The notes beneath the pieces were generated by a model that was given only the letters and a program-made list of their open reading frames with translations, was not told the origin of the DNA and did not search any database. A stretch of DNA of 64,000 nt from Bacillus sp. DNRA2 (lineage in GTDB: Bacteria; Bacillota; Bacilli; Bacillales; Cytobacillaceae), in the NCBI RefSeq assembly GCF_012843265.1, contig NZ_JABAIT010000021.1:1-64000 (forward strand). The letters are read 5' to 3'. Each line of letters begins with the position of its first letter. Position 1 is the first letter of the stretch. Positions 53,935-63,613 of this stretch are shown in pieces. Made by a program: the position numbers and the translations under genes.

Positions 53935-53983
53935 AAAAAAGGTCTGAGTGATTGCACCTGAGCAATCATTCAGACCTTTTTTT
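53935..53983. terminator. Bidirectional terminator between pycA and ctaA
   Basis: A 15-bp stem GGTCTGAGTGATTGC / GCAATCATTCAGACC with one mismatch, loop ACCTGA, seven T; a T-run is also present on the minus strand. Confidence 0.93.
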
Positions 53984-54938
53984 AATATGAGTTTGTTTTT
54001 TTATCGGTAAATGGAGAACTAGCGTTTAGAACATGCTCATTTTTCTTGCTCCTTGAAACTAGTAACAAGAAGTAACAAAGTAATCCAAATAGACAAGAGA
54101 TAAAAAATGCATGTAGAAGGGCAATGTAAAGATTTAATTTGCTAAATACGATCAATGCGCCTGCAATCACCTGTAGACAAACCAGAATAAAAGAGACAAT
54201 CCAGCCCCAATAGATTACCTTTTGGTGCTTATAATTCTTAATTGCCATGTAGGTAATGTAGCCAATCCATAAGAATATAAGGGCAGCAAATGCGCGGTGG
54301 CCCATTTGGATCCATTCGTTTAAGTTAGTAGGTAAAAGGGATGAATTATTGTTACAAAGCGGCCAATCAGCACAAACTAAACTAGCTTTTTTGTGTCTTA
54401 CAAGTGCTCCAGTATAAACAACCATATAGCTATATATTGTCACGCCGATAATGTGCTTTTGCATCCGCTTGTCGATAATGAGCTTATCTGCATCAAACTT
54501 TTTATCAATTTCAAAAATAAGGAGTGTTAAAAGTAGCACAGCTGCGAATGAAATAAGTGAAATACCAAAATGAAGTGCTAAAACGAACTTGCTTTGCTGC
54601 CAAACAACTGCTGCTGCCCCGATTAGTCCCTGTAACACTAAAAAGAAAAATGATAGGAACGCAAGGAATTTAGTTTCGCGGATATGTCCAATTGATTTCC
54701 ATGTCCAAATAGAAAGGGTAAGCACTAAGAATCCTACAGATCCGGACACTAACCGATGAGCTAACTCAATAATTAACTCAGGGGTAATATTGGTAGGAAC
54801 AAATTCGCCATTACATAATGGCCAGGATCGCCCACACCCTAAACCAGAGCCGGTTTTTGTAACAAGTGCACCACCAATTAGAACAAATAACATCCCGATT
54901 GTTGTGATGACGGCCAAAGCTTTTAGAGACCTTTGCAA
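53982..54938 (-). CDS. ctaA: Haem A synthase CtaA
   Basis: A 318-aa membrane enzyme with eight predicted helices; it hydroxylates the C8 methyl of haem O to haem A for the aa3-type oxidases. [20 protein letters not shown] carries the first conserved extracytoplasmic cysteine pair, and [12 protein letters not shown] the second; haem-ligand histidines lie in [23 protein letters not shown] and LLHAFF. TTG start at 54938 with AAAAGGATG upstream. Divergent from ctaB. Confidence 0.94.
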   Translation of the reverse strand: MQRSLKALAVITTIGMLFVLIGGALVTKTGSGLGCGRSWPLCNGEFVPTNITPELIIELAHRLVSGSVGFLVLTLSIWTWKSIGHIRETKFLAFLSFFFLVLQGLIGAAAVVWQQSKFVLALHFGISLISFAAVLLLTLLIFEIDKKFDADKLIIDKRMQKHIIGVTIYSYMVVYTGALVRHKKASLVCADWPLCNNNSSLLPTNLNEWIQMGHRAFAALIFLWIGYITYMAIKNYKHQKVIYWGWIVSFILVCLQVIAGALIVFSKLNLYIALLHAFFISCLFGLLCYFLLLVSRSKKNEHVLNASSPFTDKKTNSY

Positions 54939-55460
54939 AAATATCACATCCTAAAAAGTTTAAAAAAATGTCACAATTTCGTGTTGACGTGTATAATAAA
55001 AAAAGCAAATTTCGATAAATCGACATGATGACTATTCGATAGTACACAATAAAGCATAATTTTACAACTATTAGAATTTTTATCTTATAATAAAAATTAC
55101 ATCTAAATGTTCTATTTATAAATATTATAATATTATTTGAATAAATAGTGGGAAAAGCTTTAGGGGAATAAAAATTTTCCATTGGGACCGTATAACAAAT
55201 TTGTTATTTTTGTTAACTTCTAGTAAAAAAAATAAAAAATGTTCAAAAAAACTTCACAAAAAACATTAAAAGTGTGATTTAATATACAGTGAGAAATGAA
55301 ATGTTTTTGGTATAGGTAAATAATTAATATTATTATTAAGTTGTAAACAGTGTTTATCTAAAATCTCTTTTATTGATAAAAATCCGCCCAAAACTAAAGG
55401 GAAGAACAGTCAGATTTATACAGAGGTTTCTTCAGTGGCAGGGAAGAGGAGGAAGGAAAA
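54939..55460. other. 522-bp divergent regulatory region of ctaA and ctaB
   Basis: Very AT-rich. CTTCACAAA at 55252-55260 is, on the minus strand, TTTGTGAAG, one base off the ResD-binding consensus TTTGTGAAT; GTCACAATT near 54970 is a weaker resemblance. In B. subtilis ResD controls ctaA. No promoter could be fixed by eye. Confidence 0.45.
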
Positions 55461-56387
55461 ATGTCGAATCCAAAGAGCTTAGGTGGAGCAGTTTTAGAAC
55501 CTGGCCAAACAGAAATTCCACATACCTCAGTGCTTAAGGATTTCTTTGCATTGATTAAAATAGGTATAGTCAATTCGAATTTGATTACAACATTTACGGG
55601 AATTTGGCTCGCTTTGCATTTTACGGGTCAGCACTTCCTTGATCACTTAGATATTGTTTTATTTACATTAATAGGTTCCTCATTGATTATTGCTGGTTCC
55701 TGTGTGATTAACAATTATTACGATCGAGATATCGACCATTTAATGCAGAGAACGAAAAACAGACCAACGGTAACGGGAAAAGCAAATCCATACATGGTTA
55801 TCTTTATGGGCTTAGCATTTATTATCACTGGTTTATTATTTTTGGTGTTTACAACATTTTCAGCAGCTATTATTGGCTTAGTTGGAGTGATAAGCTATGT
55901 TGGACTTTATACGATGTGGTCTAAACGGCTTTATGTTTCAAATACAATTGTTGGAAGTATATCAGGTGCAGTACCACCACTAATCGGTTGGGCTGCAGTA
56001 GATGCAAATTTGGATATCGTAGCATGGATCTTGTTCTTTATCATGTTTGCATGGCAACCACCTCATTTTTATGCCTTGGCAATGCGAAGAGTAGACGAAT
56101 ATCGGGCAGCAGGTATACCCATGCTCCCAGTTGTAAAGGGATTCAAAACTACTAAAAAACATATCATCATTTGGATTATTTCTTTATTGCCACTACCATT
56201 TTTCTTAACAACTTTGGGTCTTCCATTTCTAATATTGGCTACATTACTTAATGTAGGCTGGTTGGCATTGGGGATAATTGGCAATAAAAAATTTGATGAT
56301 ATTAAATGGGCCAAGCTTATGTTTGTTTATTCGCTACAATATTTAACGATTATGTTTGTAGCAATGGTCATTGTAACACTCATTTAA
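55461..56387 (+). CDS. ctaB: Haem O synthase (protohaem IX farnesyltransferase) CtaB
   Basis: A 308-aa UbiA-type prenyltransferase with about nine helices. The prenyl-PP/Mg2+ site is [20 protein letters not shown]; a second acidic site is [19 protein letters not shown]. It farnesylates haem B to haem O, the CtaA substrate. AGAGGAGGAAGGAAAA precedes the ATG. First gene of the cta cluster; 109 bp separate it from ctaC. Confidence 0.95.
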   Translation: MSNPKSLGGAVLEPGQTEIPHTSVLKDFFALIKIGIVNSNLITTFTGIWLALHFTGQHFLDHLDIVLFTLIGSSLIIAGSCVINNYYDRDIDHLMQRTKNRPTVTGKANPYMVIFMGLAFIITGLLFLVFTTFSAAIIGLVGVISYVGLYTMWSKRLYVSNTIVGSISGAVPPLIGWAAVDANLDIVAWILFFIMFAWQPPHFYALAMRRVDEYRAAGIPMLPVVKGFKTTKKHIIIWIISLLPLPFFLTTLGLPFLILATLLNVGWLALGIIGNKKFDDIKWAKLMFVYSLQYLTIMFVAMVIVTLI

Positions 56388-56496
56388 TTTTGTAGGAAAT
56401 CCTTTCCTTATTAAAGGGGAAATAAGGATAGGGTTTATCCATATTTTTAAACTAGAAATTTTTATTTATTTTACGAAAGAGGGGTTTGGTAAAGCA

Positions 56497-57564
56497 ATGA
56501 AAAGGCTTGCAAAGTGGCATCTAATTTCATTATTTTCCGTCTTAGTGCTCATGCTTTCCGGCTGTGGCAAATCATTTTTGTCTGCGTTAACGCCTGCTGG
56601 TGAAGTAGCTGAAACGCAATACAACCTAATGAAGCTAAGTACGGGAATCATGGTAGGGGTAATCATTGTTGTTACAATCATTTTCATTATTGTAATGACA
56701 CGCTTCCGTCGTAAGGACGATCGCATTCCGAAGCAGGTTGAAGGAAGTCATACTTTGGAAATTTTGTGGACAGTTATCCCTATTGTCCTGCTGCTTATAT
56801 TGGCAGTTCCGACTGTTGCTGCAACATTTAAGTTTGCAGATGTTAAGCAAATGGACAAAAAGAATGATGGTTCAGAAGGTAAATTAGTCGTTAACGTACG
56901 TGCTAGTTTATACTGGTGGGAATTTGAATATCCTGATTTAGGTATTGTGACTGGACAGGAATTAGTCGTTCCAACTAATGAAAAAGTTTATTTCAATTTA
57001 AAAGCATCTGATGTTAAACATTCGTTCTGGATTCCACCAGCAGGCGGAAAAATGGATACGAACGTAGATAACGTTAATAAATTCTGGTTAAAGTTTGATG
57101 GTAAAAAAGCTGATGAAGCTGGGAATTTATTCTATGGTAAATGTGCGGAACTATGCGGTCCGTCACATGCTTTAATGGATTTCAAAGTGAAAGCCGTTTC
57201 ACGTGCTGAATTTGATCAATGGGTTAAAGATATGAAAGCTGTTAAACAACCTGCAAAAGCAGAAAGTGCTTTAGCAAAAGAAGGTCAAGATATCTTTAAT
57301 AAAAGCTGTGTTGGTTGTCATGCTGTAACACCATCCAATGCAACACCAGAAGCAGCTCGTCTTGCACCAAACTTAACAAACTTTGGTGACCGTTCTCGCG
57401 TTGCCGGAATTTTAGATCACGATGAAGAATCATTGAAGAAATGGATTAAAGACCCTGAAAGCTTCAAGCCTGGAAATAAAATGACTGGCACATATGGTCA
57501 ATTAACAGACAAGCAAATTGATGCTTTGGCTGCATACTTAATGGGCTTAAAGGTTCAGGATTAA
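56497..57564 (+). CDS. ctaC: Cytochrome caa3 oxidase subunit II (cytochrome c fused)
   Basis: A 355-aa lipoprotein: lipobox LSGC near residue 23, two membrane helices, a CuA domain (HSFWIPPAGGKMDTN ... GKCAELCGPSHALM) and a C-terminal cytochrome c domain with the haem motif CVGCH and a distal Met. Accepts electrons from the c-type haem. The Shine-Dalgarno before the ATG is weak (AGAGGGG is about 15 nt away). Confidence 0.96.
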   Translation: MKRLAKWHLISLFSVLVLMLSGCGKSFLSALTPAGEVAETQYNLMKLSTGIMVGVIIVVTIIFIIVMTRFRRKDDRIPKQVEGSHTLEILWTVIPIVLLLILAVPTVAATFKFADVKQMDKKNDGSEGKLVVNVRASLYWWEFEYPDLGIVTGQELVVPTNEKVYFNLKASDVKHSFWIPPAGGKMDTNVDNVNKFWLKFDGKKADEAGNLFYGKCAELCGPSHALMDFKVKAVSRAEFDQWVKDMKAVKQPAKAESALAKEGQDIFNKSCVGCHAVTPSNATPEAARLAPNLTNFGDRSRVAGILDHDEESLKKWIKDPESFKPGNKMTGTYGQLTDKQIDALAAYLMGLKVQD

Positions 57565-57597
57565 AAGGGGATCTTTGTAGAAAAGGGAGGTTAAACT

Positions 57598-59463
57598 GTG
57601 AGTACCTACGCTCAAAAGAAGGGGTTTGGAGCAACAGTATGGGATTATTTAACAACTGTTGACCATAAGAAAATTGCGATTTTATACTTAATCGCCGGTG
57701 GACTTTTCTTTGTTATCGGTGGTTTAGAAGCAATGTTTATCCGTATTCAACTTGCGGTTCCAAATAATGATTTTGTTAGTGCTGGACTTTTTAATGAATT
57801 ATTGACCATGCACGGTACAACGATGATTTTCTTAGCGGCTATGCCATTGGTATTTGCCTTTATGAATGCAGTTATGCCATTACAAATTGGGGCACGCGAC
57901 GTTGCGTTTCCATTTTTAAATGCATTAGGATTTTGGTTATTTTTATTCGGTGGAATTTTTCTAAACCTTTCATGGTTTCTTGGAGGAGCTCCAGATGCTG
58001 GGTGGACGTCATATGCGTCACTTTCGCTAGCTTCTAAAGGTCATGGTATTGACTTTTATGCTTTGGGTTTACAGATTTCTGGTGCTGGTACAATCATCGG
58101 GGGGATTAACTTCCTCGTAACGATTATTACAATGAGAGCACCTGGTATGACATACATGCGGATGCCAATGTTTACTTGGACAACATTTGTAACTTCTGCA
58201 CTAATTTTATTTGCAATGCCGCCATTAACAATTGGCTTGTTCTTAATGATTTTTGACCGCTTATTTGGTGCAAACTTCTTTGATGTTGCCAATGGTGGTA
58301 ACACAATTATTTGGGAACACTTCTTCTGGATCTTCGGACATCCTGAAGTTTATATCTTGATATTACCTGCATTTGGTATTTTCTCGGAAATTATCCCAAT
58401 CTTCTCAAGAAAGAGACTATTCGGATATTCATCAATGGTTTTTGCGACAGTATTAATCGGTTTCTTAGGATTCATGGTTTGGGCTCACCACATGTTTACA
58501 ACAGGAATGGGTCCAGTAGCTAATGCAATTTTTGCGGTTGCAACAATGGCGATTGCTGTGCCAACTGGTATTAAAATCTTTAACTGGTTATTTACATTGT
58601 GGGGCGGTAGTATTAAGTTTACTGCTGCGATGCATTATGCGGTTGCGTTTATTCCTTCATTCGTTGCCGGTGGGGTAACAGGGGTAATGCTCTCTGCTGC
58701 AGCTCAAGACTATCAGTTCCATGATACTTATTTCGTAGTAGCTCACTTCCACTACGTAATCGTAGGTGGGGTTGTGTTAGCGCTATTAGGTGGAGCTCAC
58801 CTATATTGGCCAAAAATGTTCGGTACAATTTTAAATGAAACATTAGGAAAAATTACCTTCTGGTTATTCCTAATTGGTTTCCACTTAACTTTCTTTGTTC
58901 AGCATTTCTTAGGACTTATGGGGATGCCACGTCGTATCTTCACATTCTTACCTGGTCAAGGCTTAGAGACAGGTAACCTTGTAAGTACAATTGGAGCACT
59001 GTTCATGGCGGTTGCGGTTACATTATTGTTAATCAACGTCGTTATTACTACTGTGAAAAACAAACGTGTTGGTAATGACCCTTGGGGAGACGGACGTACG
59101 CTTGAATGGTCAATTTCATCACCAGCACCTTATTACAACTTCAAGCAACTTCCACTTGTTCGTGGTCTAGATGCATATTGGATTGAAAAAATGAATGGTA
59201 AAACGGAAATGACACCAGCTGAACCGCTTGGAGATATTCATATGCCAAACAACTCATTCATTCCATTTATGATTGCTTTCGGTTTATTTGTAGTTGCATT
59301 TGGGGCAATGTACCGGACAGATTACAGCTGGGGTCTACCAGTTTTAATTGGCGGATTTGTCATTACACTTGGTTCGATGTTCGTTCGATCTATTAAAGAT
59401 GATCATGGCTATCATATTCATAAAGAAGAGTTAGAAAATGAGGATAAGGGGGTTAAGGCATAA
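57598..59463 (+). CDS. ctaD: Cytochrome caa3 oxidase subunit I
   Basis: A 621-aa catalytic subunit of the haem-copper oxidase. Ligand histidines occur in MHGTTMIF (haem a), FGHPEVYI (CuB and cross-linked Tyr), WAHHMFTTG (CuB) and HFHYVIVGG (haems a and a3). GTG start after AAAAGGGAGGTTAAACT. Its stop overlaps the ctaE start (TAATG). Confidence 0.98.
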   Translation: MSTYAQKKGFGATVWDYLTTVDHKKIAILYLIAGGLFFVIGGLEAMFIRIQLAVPNNDFVSAGLFNELLTMHGTTMIFLAAMPLVFAFMNAVMPLQIGARDVAFPFLNALGFWLFLFGGIFLNLSWFLGGAPDAGWTSYASLSLASKGHGIDFYALGLQISGAGTIIGGINFLVTIITMRAPGMTYMRMPMFTWTTFVTSALILFAMPPLTIGLFLMIFDRLFGANFFDVANGGNTIIWEHFFWIFGHPEVYILILPAFGIFSEIIPIFSRKRLFGYSSMVFATVLIGFLGFMVWAHHMFTTGMGPVANAIFAVATMAIAVPTGIKIFNWLFTLWGGSIKFTAAMHYAVAFIPSFVAGGVTGVMLSAAAQDYQFHDTYFVVAHFHYVIVGGVVLALLGGAHLYWPKMFGTILNETLGKITFWLFLIGFHLTFFVQHFLGLMGMPRRIFTFLPGQGLETGNLVSTIGALFMAVAVTLLLINVVITTVKNKRVGNDPWGDGRTLEWSISSPAPYYNFKQLPLVRGLDAYWIEKMNGKTEMTPAEPLGDIHMPNNSFIPFMIAFGLFVVAFGAMYRTDYSWGLPVLIGGFVITLGSMFVRSIKDDHGYHIHKEELENEDKGVKA

Positions 59464-60095
59464 TGGCTGCTCATGAAACAAAAATGACGTTGGAAAATTG
59501 GCCTGCTTCGCCTGAAAAAGCCACCCTTGAAGGCAAAAATAAATTCTTAGGCTTTTGGTTCTTTCTTGGTGGAGAAACAGTATTGTTTGCTTCACTATTT
59601 GCAACATATTTAGCATTAAAAGATAAGGTACCTAGTGCAGAACATGCTTTAGCAAAAGATTTATTTGAAATTCCGTTAACATTAACTGCAACTATGCTCC
59701 TTTTATTCAGTTCATTGACAAGTGTATATGCAATGTACCACATGAAGAACTTTGAATTTAAAAAAATGCAGCTTTGGCTTGGAGTAACTGTTCTTTTGGG
59801 TGCTTGTTTCTTAGGATTGGAAGTTTATGAGTTTAATCATTATGTTCATGAATTCCATCACACATTTACAAGCAGTGCATTTGGTTCAGCTTTCTACACT
59901 TTAGTAGGTTTCCATGGTGGTCACGTTGCGTTTGGTCTATTATGGATTACAACGTTAATCATTCGCAATGCTAAGAGAGGATTAAGCCTCTACAATGCAC
60001 CTAAGTATTACTTAGCTAGCCTTTACTGGCACTTTATTGACGTTGTGTGGATTTTTATCTTTACAGTAGTATATTTAATGGGAATGGTGGGATAA
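59463..60095 (+). CDS. ctaE: Cytochrome caa3 oxidase subunit III
   Basis: A 210-aa membrane subunit with five helices; FHGGHVAFGLLWI and LYWHFIDVVWIFIF are the family signatures. Translationally coupled to ctaD by a one-base overlap and followed 3 bp later by ctaF. Confidence 0.97.
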   Translation: MAAHETKMTLENWPASPEKATLEGKNKFLGFWFFLGGETVLFASLFATYLALKDKVPSAEHALAKDLFEIPLTLTATMLLLFSSLTSVYAMYHMKNFEFKKMQLWLGVTVLLGACFLGLEVYEFNHYVHEFHHTFTSSAFGSAFYTLVGFHGGHVAFGLLWITTLIIRNAKRGLSLYNAPKYYLASLYWHFIDVVWIFIFTVVYLMGMVG

Positions 60096-60098
60096 CTG

Positions 60099-60434
60099 AT
60101 GGCAAATCAACAATCAAATTCAGCGAACCCTAGAGTGGACATTGAATATCGTCGTAAGAAAAATAAGGAGGAAATGAAATATCAAGTCATTTCATTTGCT
60201 TTAATGATTTTCTTAACGTTGATTGCTTTTGCAGCAGTTGCATATGATGGTTTTTCAGCCTGGTTCACGGTTCCGTTTATTATTCTATTAGCTGTTGTTC
60301 AATTAATTTTCCAATTATATTACTTCATGCATATGAGTCATAAAGGTCATGAAGCACCATCTCTATTCCTTTATTCAGGGGCATTTGTAGGTGCTGTAAC
60401 AGTATTGGCTTTCATGACAATTGTTTGGTGGTAA
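60099..60434 (+). CDS. ctaF: Cytochrome caa3 oxidase subunit IV
   Basis: A 111-aa subunit with three membrane helices; YYFMHMSHKGHE is typical of the Bacillus CtaF family. The role is assembly or stability of the oxidase. It ends the ctaCDEF unit at a terminator. Confidence 0.95.
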   Translation: MANQQSNSANPRVDIEYRRKKNKEEMKYQVISFALMIFLTLIAFAAVAYDGFSAWFTVPFIILLAVVQLIFQLYYFMHMSHKGHEAPSLFLYSGAFVGAVTVLAFMTIVWW

Positions 60435-60454
60435 TTCGAAGCTAGTCAATCAAG

Positions 60455-60484
60455 AGGAAATCGGTGTGTACCGATTTCCTTTTT
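60455..60484 (+). terminator. Terminator of ctaCDEF
   Basis: Stem AGGAAATCGG / CCGATTTCCT, loop TGTGTA, TTTT. Confidence 0.92.
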
Positions 60485-60566
60485 GAAATTATGGATGGCA
60501 CTCCGAATTTATGAACGATCGTGTCCGCTTATTAATAAGTGGATAATAAATTAGAGGTGAGAATTT

Positions 60567-61478
60567 ATGCCGGTACTTGATGTATTTGGTTTTCGTGCTC
60601 TATGGAGTCCTTATTTTTTAATCGCCTTAATCGCGATTTTAGTAGGATTTTTCCTCATCACAGTAACATTTCAAGATAAATTTTCAAACAGCGAAAAGCT
60701 GACGAAAAAAGAAGGTATTTTATTTACAACTGCCATGGTTTTATTGTATGCGATAAAAGGTTCTCCACTTGACCTTATGGGGCATTTAATGTTTTATGCC
60801 CATATGATTCAAATGGCCATGCTGTATTTGGTCATAGCACCGATATTTATTGTGGGAATACCGAATTGGATTTGGAGAAAAGTATTAAACAACCGGATGG
60901 TTAAACCGTTGTTTCAGTTCTTTACCAGACCATTAATCGCCTTAATCTTATTTAATGGTATGTTTTCGTTTTACCATGTTCCACTCATTTTCGACGTCAT
61001 TAAGACGAATATGTGGATGCATGCGGGCTATACATCAATATTGTTTGTTGTCGCGCTATTTATGTGGTGGCCATTAGTTAACAAGGTAGAGGAATATCAG
61101 ACGCTAAGTGGCTTGAAAAAAATCGGCTATATTTTTGCTGATGGTATTTTAATTACACCAGCATGTGCGTTGATTATTTTTGCAGATAGTCCGATGTATG
61201 CAACGTTCTCAGATCCAAATGCTTGGATGCAAGCTTTACAATTGTGTGTTCCATCAACGACATTAGCCTCACTAGATTTAAGTGGTCCTGAAATGTTCAA
61301 TTCATTATCGCTAATTGATGATCAACAACTTGGTGGAGTACTTATGAAAATCATACAGGAAGTTGTTTACGGGGTTGTTTTGGCACAGGTGTTCTTTAGC
61401 TGGTACAAGAAAGATAAGTCAGAAAACATAGATGAAGAAGGAGATCCAGCACTCTATCCAAACTTAGCTGAATACTAA
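60567..61478 (+). CDS. ctaG: Cytochrome c oxidase assembly factor CtaG
   Basis: A 303-aa polytopic membrane protein of the caa3_CtaG family, with conserved histidines in LMGHLMFYAHMIQMAML and FYHVPL, likely for copper. It is needed for formation of active caa3 oxidase in B. subtilis, probably for CuB insertion. AGAGGTGAGAATTT precedes the ATG. Own terminator. Confidence 0.95.
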   Translation: MPVLDVFGFRALWSPYFLIALIAILVGFFLITVTFQDKFSNSEKLTKKEGILFTTAMVLLYAIKGSPLDLMGHLMFYAHMIQMAMLYLVIAPIFIVGIPNWIWRKVLNNRMVKPLFQFFTRPLIALILFNGMFSFYHVPLIFDVIKTNMWMHAGYTSILFVVALFMWWPLVNKVEEYQTLSGLKKIGYIFADGILITPACALIIFADSPMYATFSDPNAWMQALQLCVPSTTLASLDLSGPEMFNSLSLIDDQQLGGVLMKIIQEVVYGVVLAQVFFSWYKKDKSENIDEEGDPALYPNLAEY

Positions 61479-61482
61479 TAAC

Positions 61483-61509
61483 AAGGCGCCCCAAAAGGTG
61501 CCTTTTTTT
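61483..61509 (+). terminator. Terminator of ctaG
   Basis: Stem AAGGCGCC / GGTGCCTT with one G-U pair, loop CCAAAA, T7. Confidence 0.92.
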
Positions 61510-61540
61510 ATAAAAAAATTGTTGGAATTAATCGGACCGA

Positions 61541-61561
61541 GTTGCGTGGAGCAGAAATCAA
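61541..61561 (+). repeat. Dispersed element, copy H (eroded mini form)
   Basis: GTTGCGTGGAGCAGAAATCAA resembles the 22-bp mini core (18 of 22 positions match counting the following base). Plus orientation, 30 bp beyond the ctaG terminator. Outer repeats are not recognisable. Confidence 0.5.
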
Positions 61562-61666
61562 TGCACTGGTAAGAAATATGTAGAAAAAAGCAGGTATTCG
61601 TTGAAATATAAAGAATATTACCATAAACTTGTTAAGTAATAGTTATTTTATTGGAGGGGTTAATGT

Positions 61667-62131
61667 ATGAATTCAGTACCAGTGTTACCAACAATTAGTA
61701 CAACGTTTATCGTTCTAAGTGCGATTACCGTTGCGATTGGCTGGGCCCAAATTAAGCAACGGAAACGAGACGCCCACAAAAAGACGATGACTTTGGCGGC
61801 TATTTTTGCGGTCATATTCTTTTTAATCTATGCAAGTAGAACCATTTTCATCGGTAATACAGCTTTTGGTGGTCCAGACGATATTAAGATATATTATACA
61901 ATCTTCCTTATCTTTCATATTAGTTTAGCAACAATTGGTGCTGTTCTTGGAATTATTTCTCTTATTTCTGGTTATAAAAATAATCTTTCATTACATAGAA
62001 AAATGGGACCGATAACAAGTATTATATGGTTTTTTACAGGGATTACCGGAGTTGCGGTATATCTACTGCTTTACGTTTTTTATCACGGTGGCGAAACGAC
62101 TTCAGTCATTAAAGCGATTTTAGGATTTTAA
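61667..62131 (+). CDS. DUF420 protein, CtaM/YozB-like oxidase assembly factor
   Basis: A 154-aa protein with four membrane helices of the DUF420 family. Conserved histidines occur at RDAHKKTM, FHISLA, LHRKMG and the C-terminal YHGGETTSV. S. aureus CtaM and B. subtilis YozB, of this family, are needed for maturation of aa3-type oxidases. In B. subtilis the gene is elsewhere; here it follows ctaG, which strengthens the link. TATTGGAGGGGTTAATGT precedes the ATG. Confidence 0.85.
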   Translation: MNSVPVLPTISTTFIVLSAITVAIGWAQIKQRKRDAHKKTMTLAAIFAVIFFLIYASRTIFIGNTAFGGPDDIKIYYTIFLIFHISLATIGAVLGIISLISGYKNNLSLHRKMGPITSIIWFFTGITGVAVYLLLYVFYHGGETTSVIKAILGF

Positions 62132-62136
62132 TAAAA

Positions 62137-62318
62137 GGCTGTGTTAAAGCTAAGAAAGATTTTTCACAAGTTGATTGGAGCGGAAGGCACGAAGACTCCT
62201 GCAGGAGTAGCTGGTATGGGAGACCCCACAGGCGCGAATGCGCCGAGGAGGCTCCCAACTAGCCCTGCGGAAAGCGAAGTGCCTGGAGCGGAAATCAACA
62301 TTCTTGTTTAACACAGCC
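62137..62318 (+). repeat. Dispersed cloverleaf-like element, copy C (most complete)
   Basis: 182 bp, plus orientation, 5 bp after the DUF420 gene and before its terminator. It is bounded by perfect 12-bp inverted repeats GGCTGTGTTAAA (62137-62148) and TTTAACACAGCC (62307-62318). The core 62170-62299 has GTTGATTGGAGCGG, GGCAC, ACTCCTGCAGGAGT, GGGAG...GGCGC-GAAT-GCGCC...CTCCC, GCGGAAAGC, GTGCC and GGAGCGGAAATCAAC. Confidence 0.93.
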
Positions 62319-62328
62319 TAAGAAATGC

Positions 62329-62356
62329 AAAAAGAGCGGAGATTTCCGCTCTTTTT
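62329..62356. terminator. Bidirectional terminator downstream of copy C
   Basis: Stem AAAGAGCGGA / TCCGCTCTTT, loop GATT, T-runs on both strands. It ends the DUF420 transcript after copy C, and the AI-2E-family gene from the other side. Confidence 0.92.
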
Positions 62357-63413
62357 ATATTTTTACATTTATTTGAATAATACCTGCTTCTTTTGCTGAA
62401 TAGAAGATAACTAAAATAAGTGGTCCAATGATGATCCCATATAGTCCAATTATTTTAAAACCCAAGTACATGACTACTAAAGTGGATAATGGTGATAGTC
62501 CGTACTGTCCTCCTAAGATATATGGTTTTACAAATTTTTTAACAACCACTAACCCTAACGCTAATAACAACAAGGTAATCCCGACTAATATATTTCCAGT
62601 TAGCAAATGGAAGATAGCCCATGGCGCTAAAATGATAAATGTCCCAAAAATAGGGATGAAATTTAACAACCAAATTAGCATTGACATGTATAATGCAATT
62701 TCCGGGGCAATAAAATGAAGCGTGATTAGTGTTAATATAAATACGATTATGCTAATAAAAAATTGCACTTTTATATAATTGAAAATAATAAACGATAATC
62801 TTGATGTCATATATTTTACTTTTTTAGTGGTTTTCTCTGTTAAATGAGAATAAAAATTTTCGGTTAATCTAGGCAAGTCTATGAGAAATAGGAAAAGAGA
62901 AACTAGATAAATAATAAAACTTACCAAGTAATTTGGAATATTTGTTAATATCGCTTTAAAATTATTAATATTTACATAATCAAGGATACCTTCCTTTATT
63001 GTCGAAAGGAAGTTTTGTATCTGAGAGGTAAATTGATTTACAACCACTTTTGGTAAATCACTAGCCATTGAGACCAATTTCGCCTCAGCTTTAAACCACA
63101 TCTTAGAAAGGTTATTTACATATATTGGTGAATTTTCAACTAAATCAATGACTTCGGTAATGACTTTAGTAGTGATGAAATAACTGCATAAAGCAATAAA
63201 ACAAATAAAAAGTATGAATACAATAACTACCGATAATTGACGTTTACCTTTTAAAAGCTTTGAAAGATAAGCAATGATTGGTTCAAGTAAAAGTGCAGTG
63301 ATAAATGCTAAAATAATGGGTAATGACACTGGAATGATTATATAGCCCAAAATAGCAAGGATGATAAGCCCTAATGCAATGAAAAGCTTGCGCTTGTTAA
63401 TGAATCTTTTCAA
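62355..63413 (-). CDS. AI-2E family transporter (YtvI/YueF-like permease)
   Basis: A 352-aa polytopic membrane protein with about seven helices. LIWLLNFIPIFGTFIILAPWA and the C-terminal GQYGLSPLSTLVVMYLGFKIIGLYGIIIGPL are typical of the AI-2E/PerM family, which includes sporulation protein YtvI and Na+/H+-antiport candidates. The substrate cannot be inferred. TTG start at 63413, with AAAGGAGG six bases upstream inside a longer open frame. Confidence 0.82.
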   Translation of the reverse strand: MKRFINKRKLFIALGLIILAILGYIIIPVSLPIILAFITALLLEPIIAYLSKLLKGKRQLSVVIVFILFICFIALCSYFITTKVITEVIDLVENSPIYVNNLSKMWFKAEAKLVSMASDLPKVVVNQFTSQIQNFLSTIKEGILDYVNINNFKAILTNIPNYLVSFIIYLVSLFLFLIDLPRLTENFYSHLTEKTTKKVKYMTSRLSFIIFNYIKVQFFISIIVFILTLITLHFIAPEIALYMSMLIWLLNFIPIFGTFIILAPWAIFHLLTGNILVGITLLLLALGLVVVKKFVKPYILGGQYGLSPLSTLVVMYLGFKIIGLYGIIIGPLILVIFYSAKEAGIIQINVKI

Positions 63414-63560
63414 TGTTGTCCTCCTTTCCATTACAAAAATTCTGGAATTCGCATTCTTTTCCTACTTAGTTAAATTATAGTATGGACACAAGAAATAACC
63501 AACTTAAATAAAAACTTTAAATAGTTTGGCAAATACATCAAATCTTATATATTATAGAAG

Positions 63561-63592
63561 CAAAAAAACGTATGGATTTCCATACGTTTTTT
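63561..63592 (-). terminator. Terminator of yugN
   Basis: Minus-strand stem AAAACGTATGG / CCATACGTTTT, loop AAAT, T7. Confidence 0.92.
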
Positions 63593-63613
63593 AAATAGTA
63601 AAGTTTGTTAAGT

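Noticed and set aside
55980-56314. Antisense frames inside ctaB
   Set aside because: Shadows of the conserved ctaB coding sequence; no start signals.
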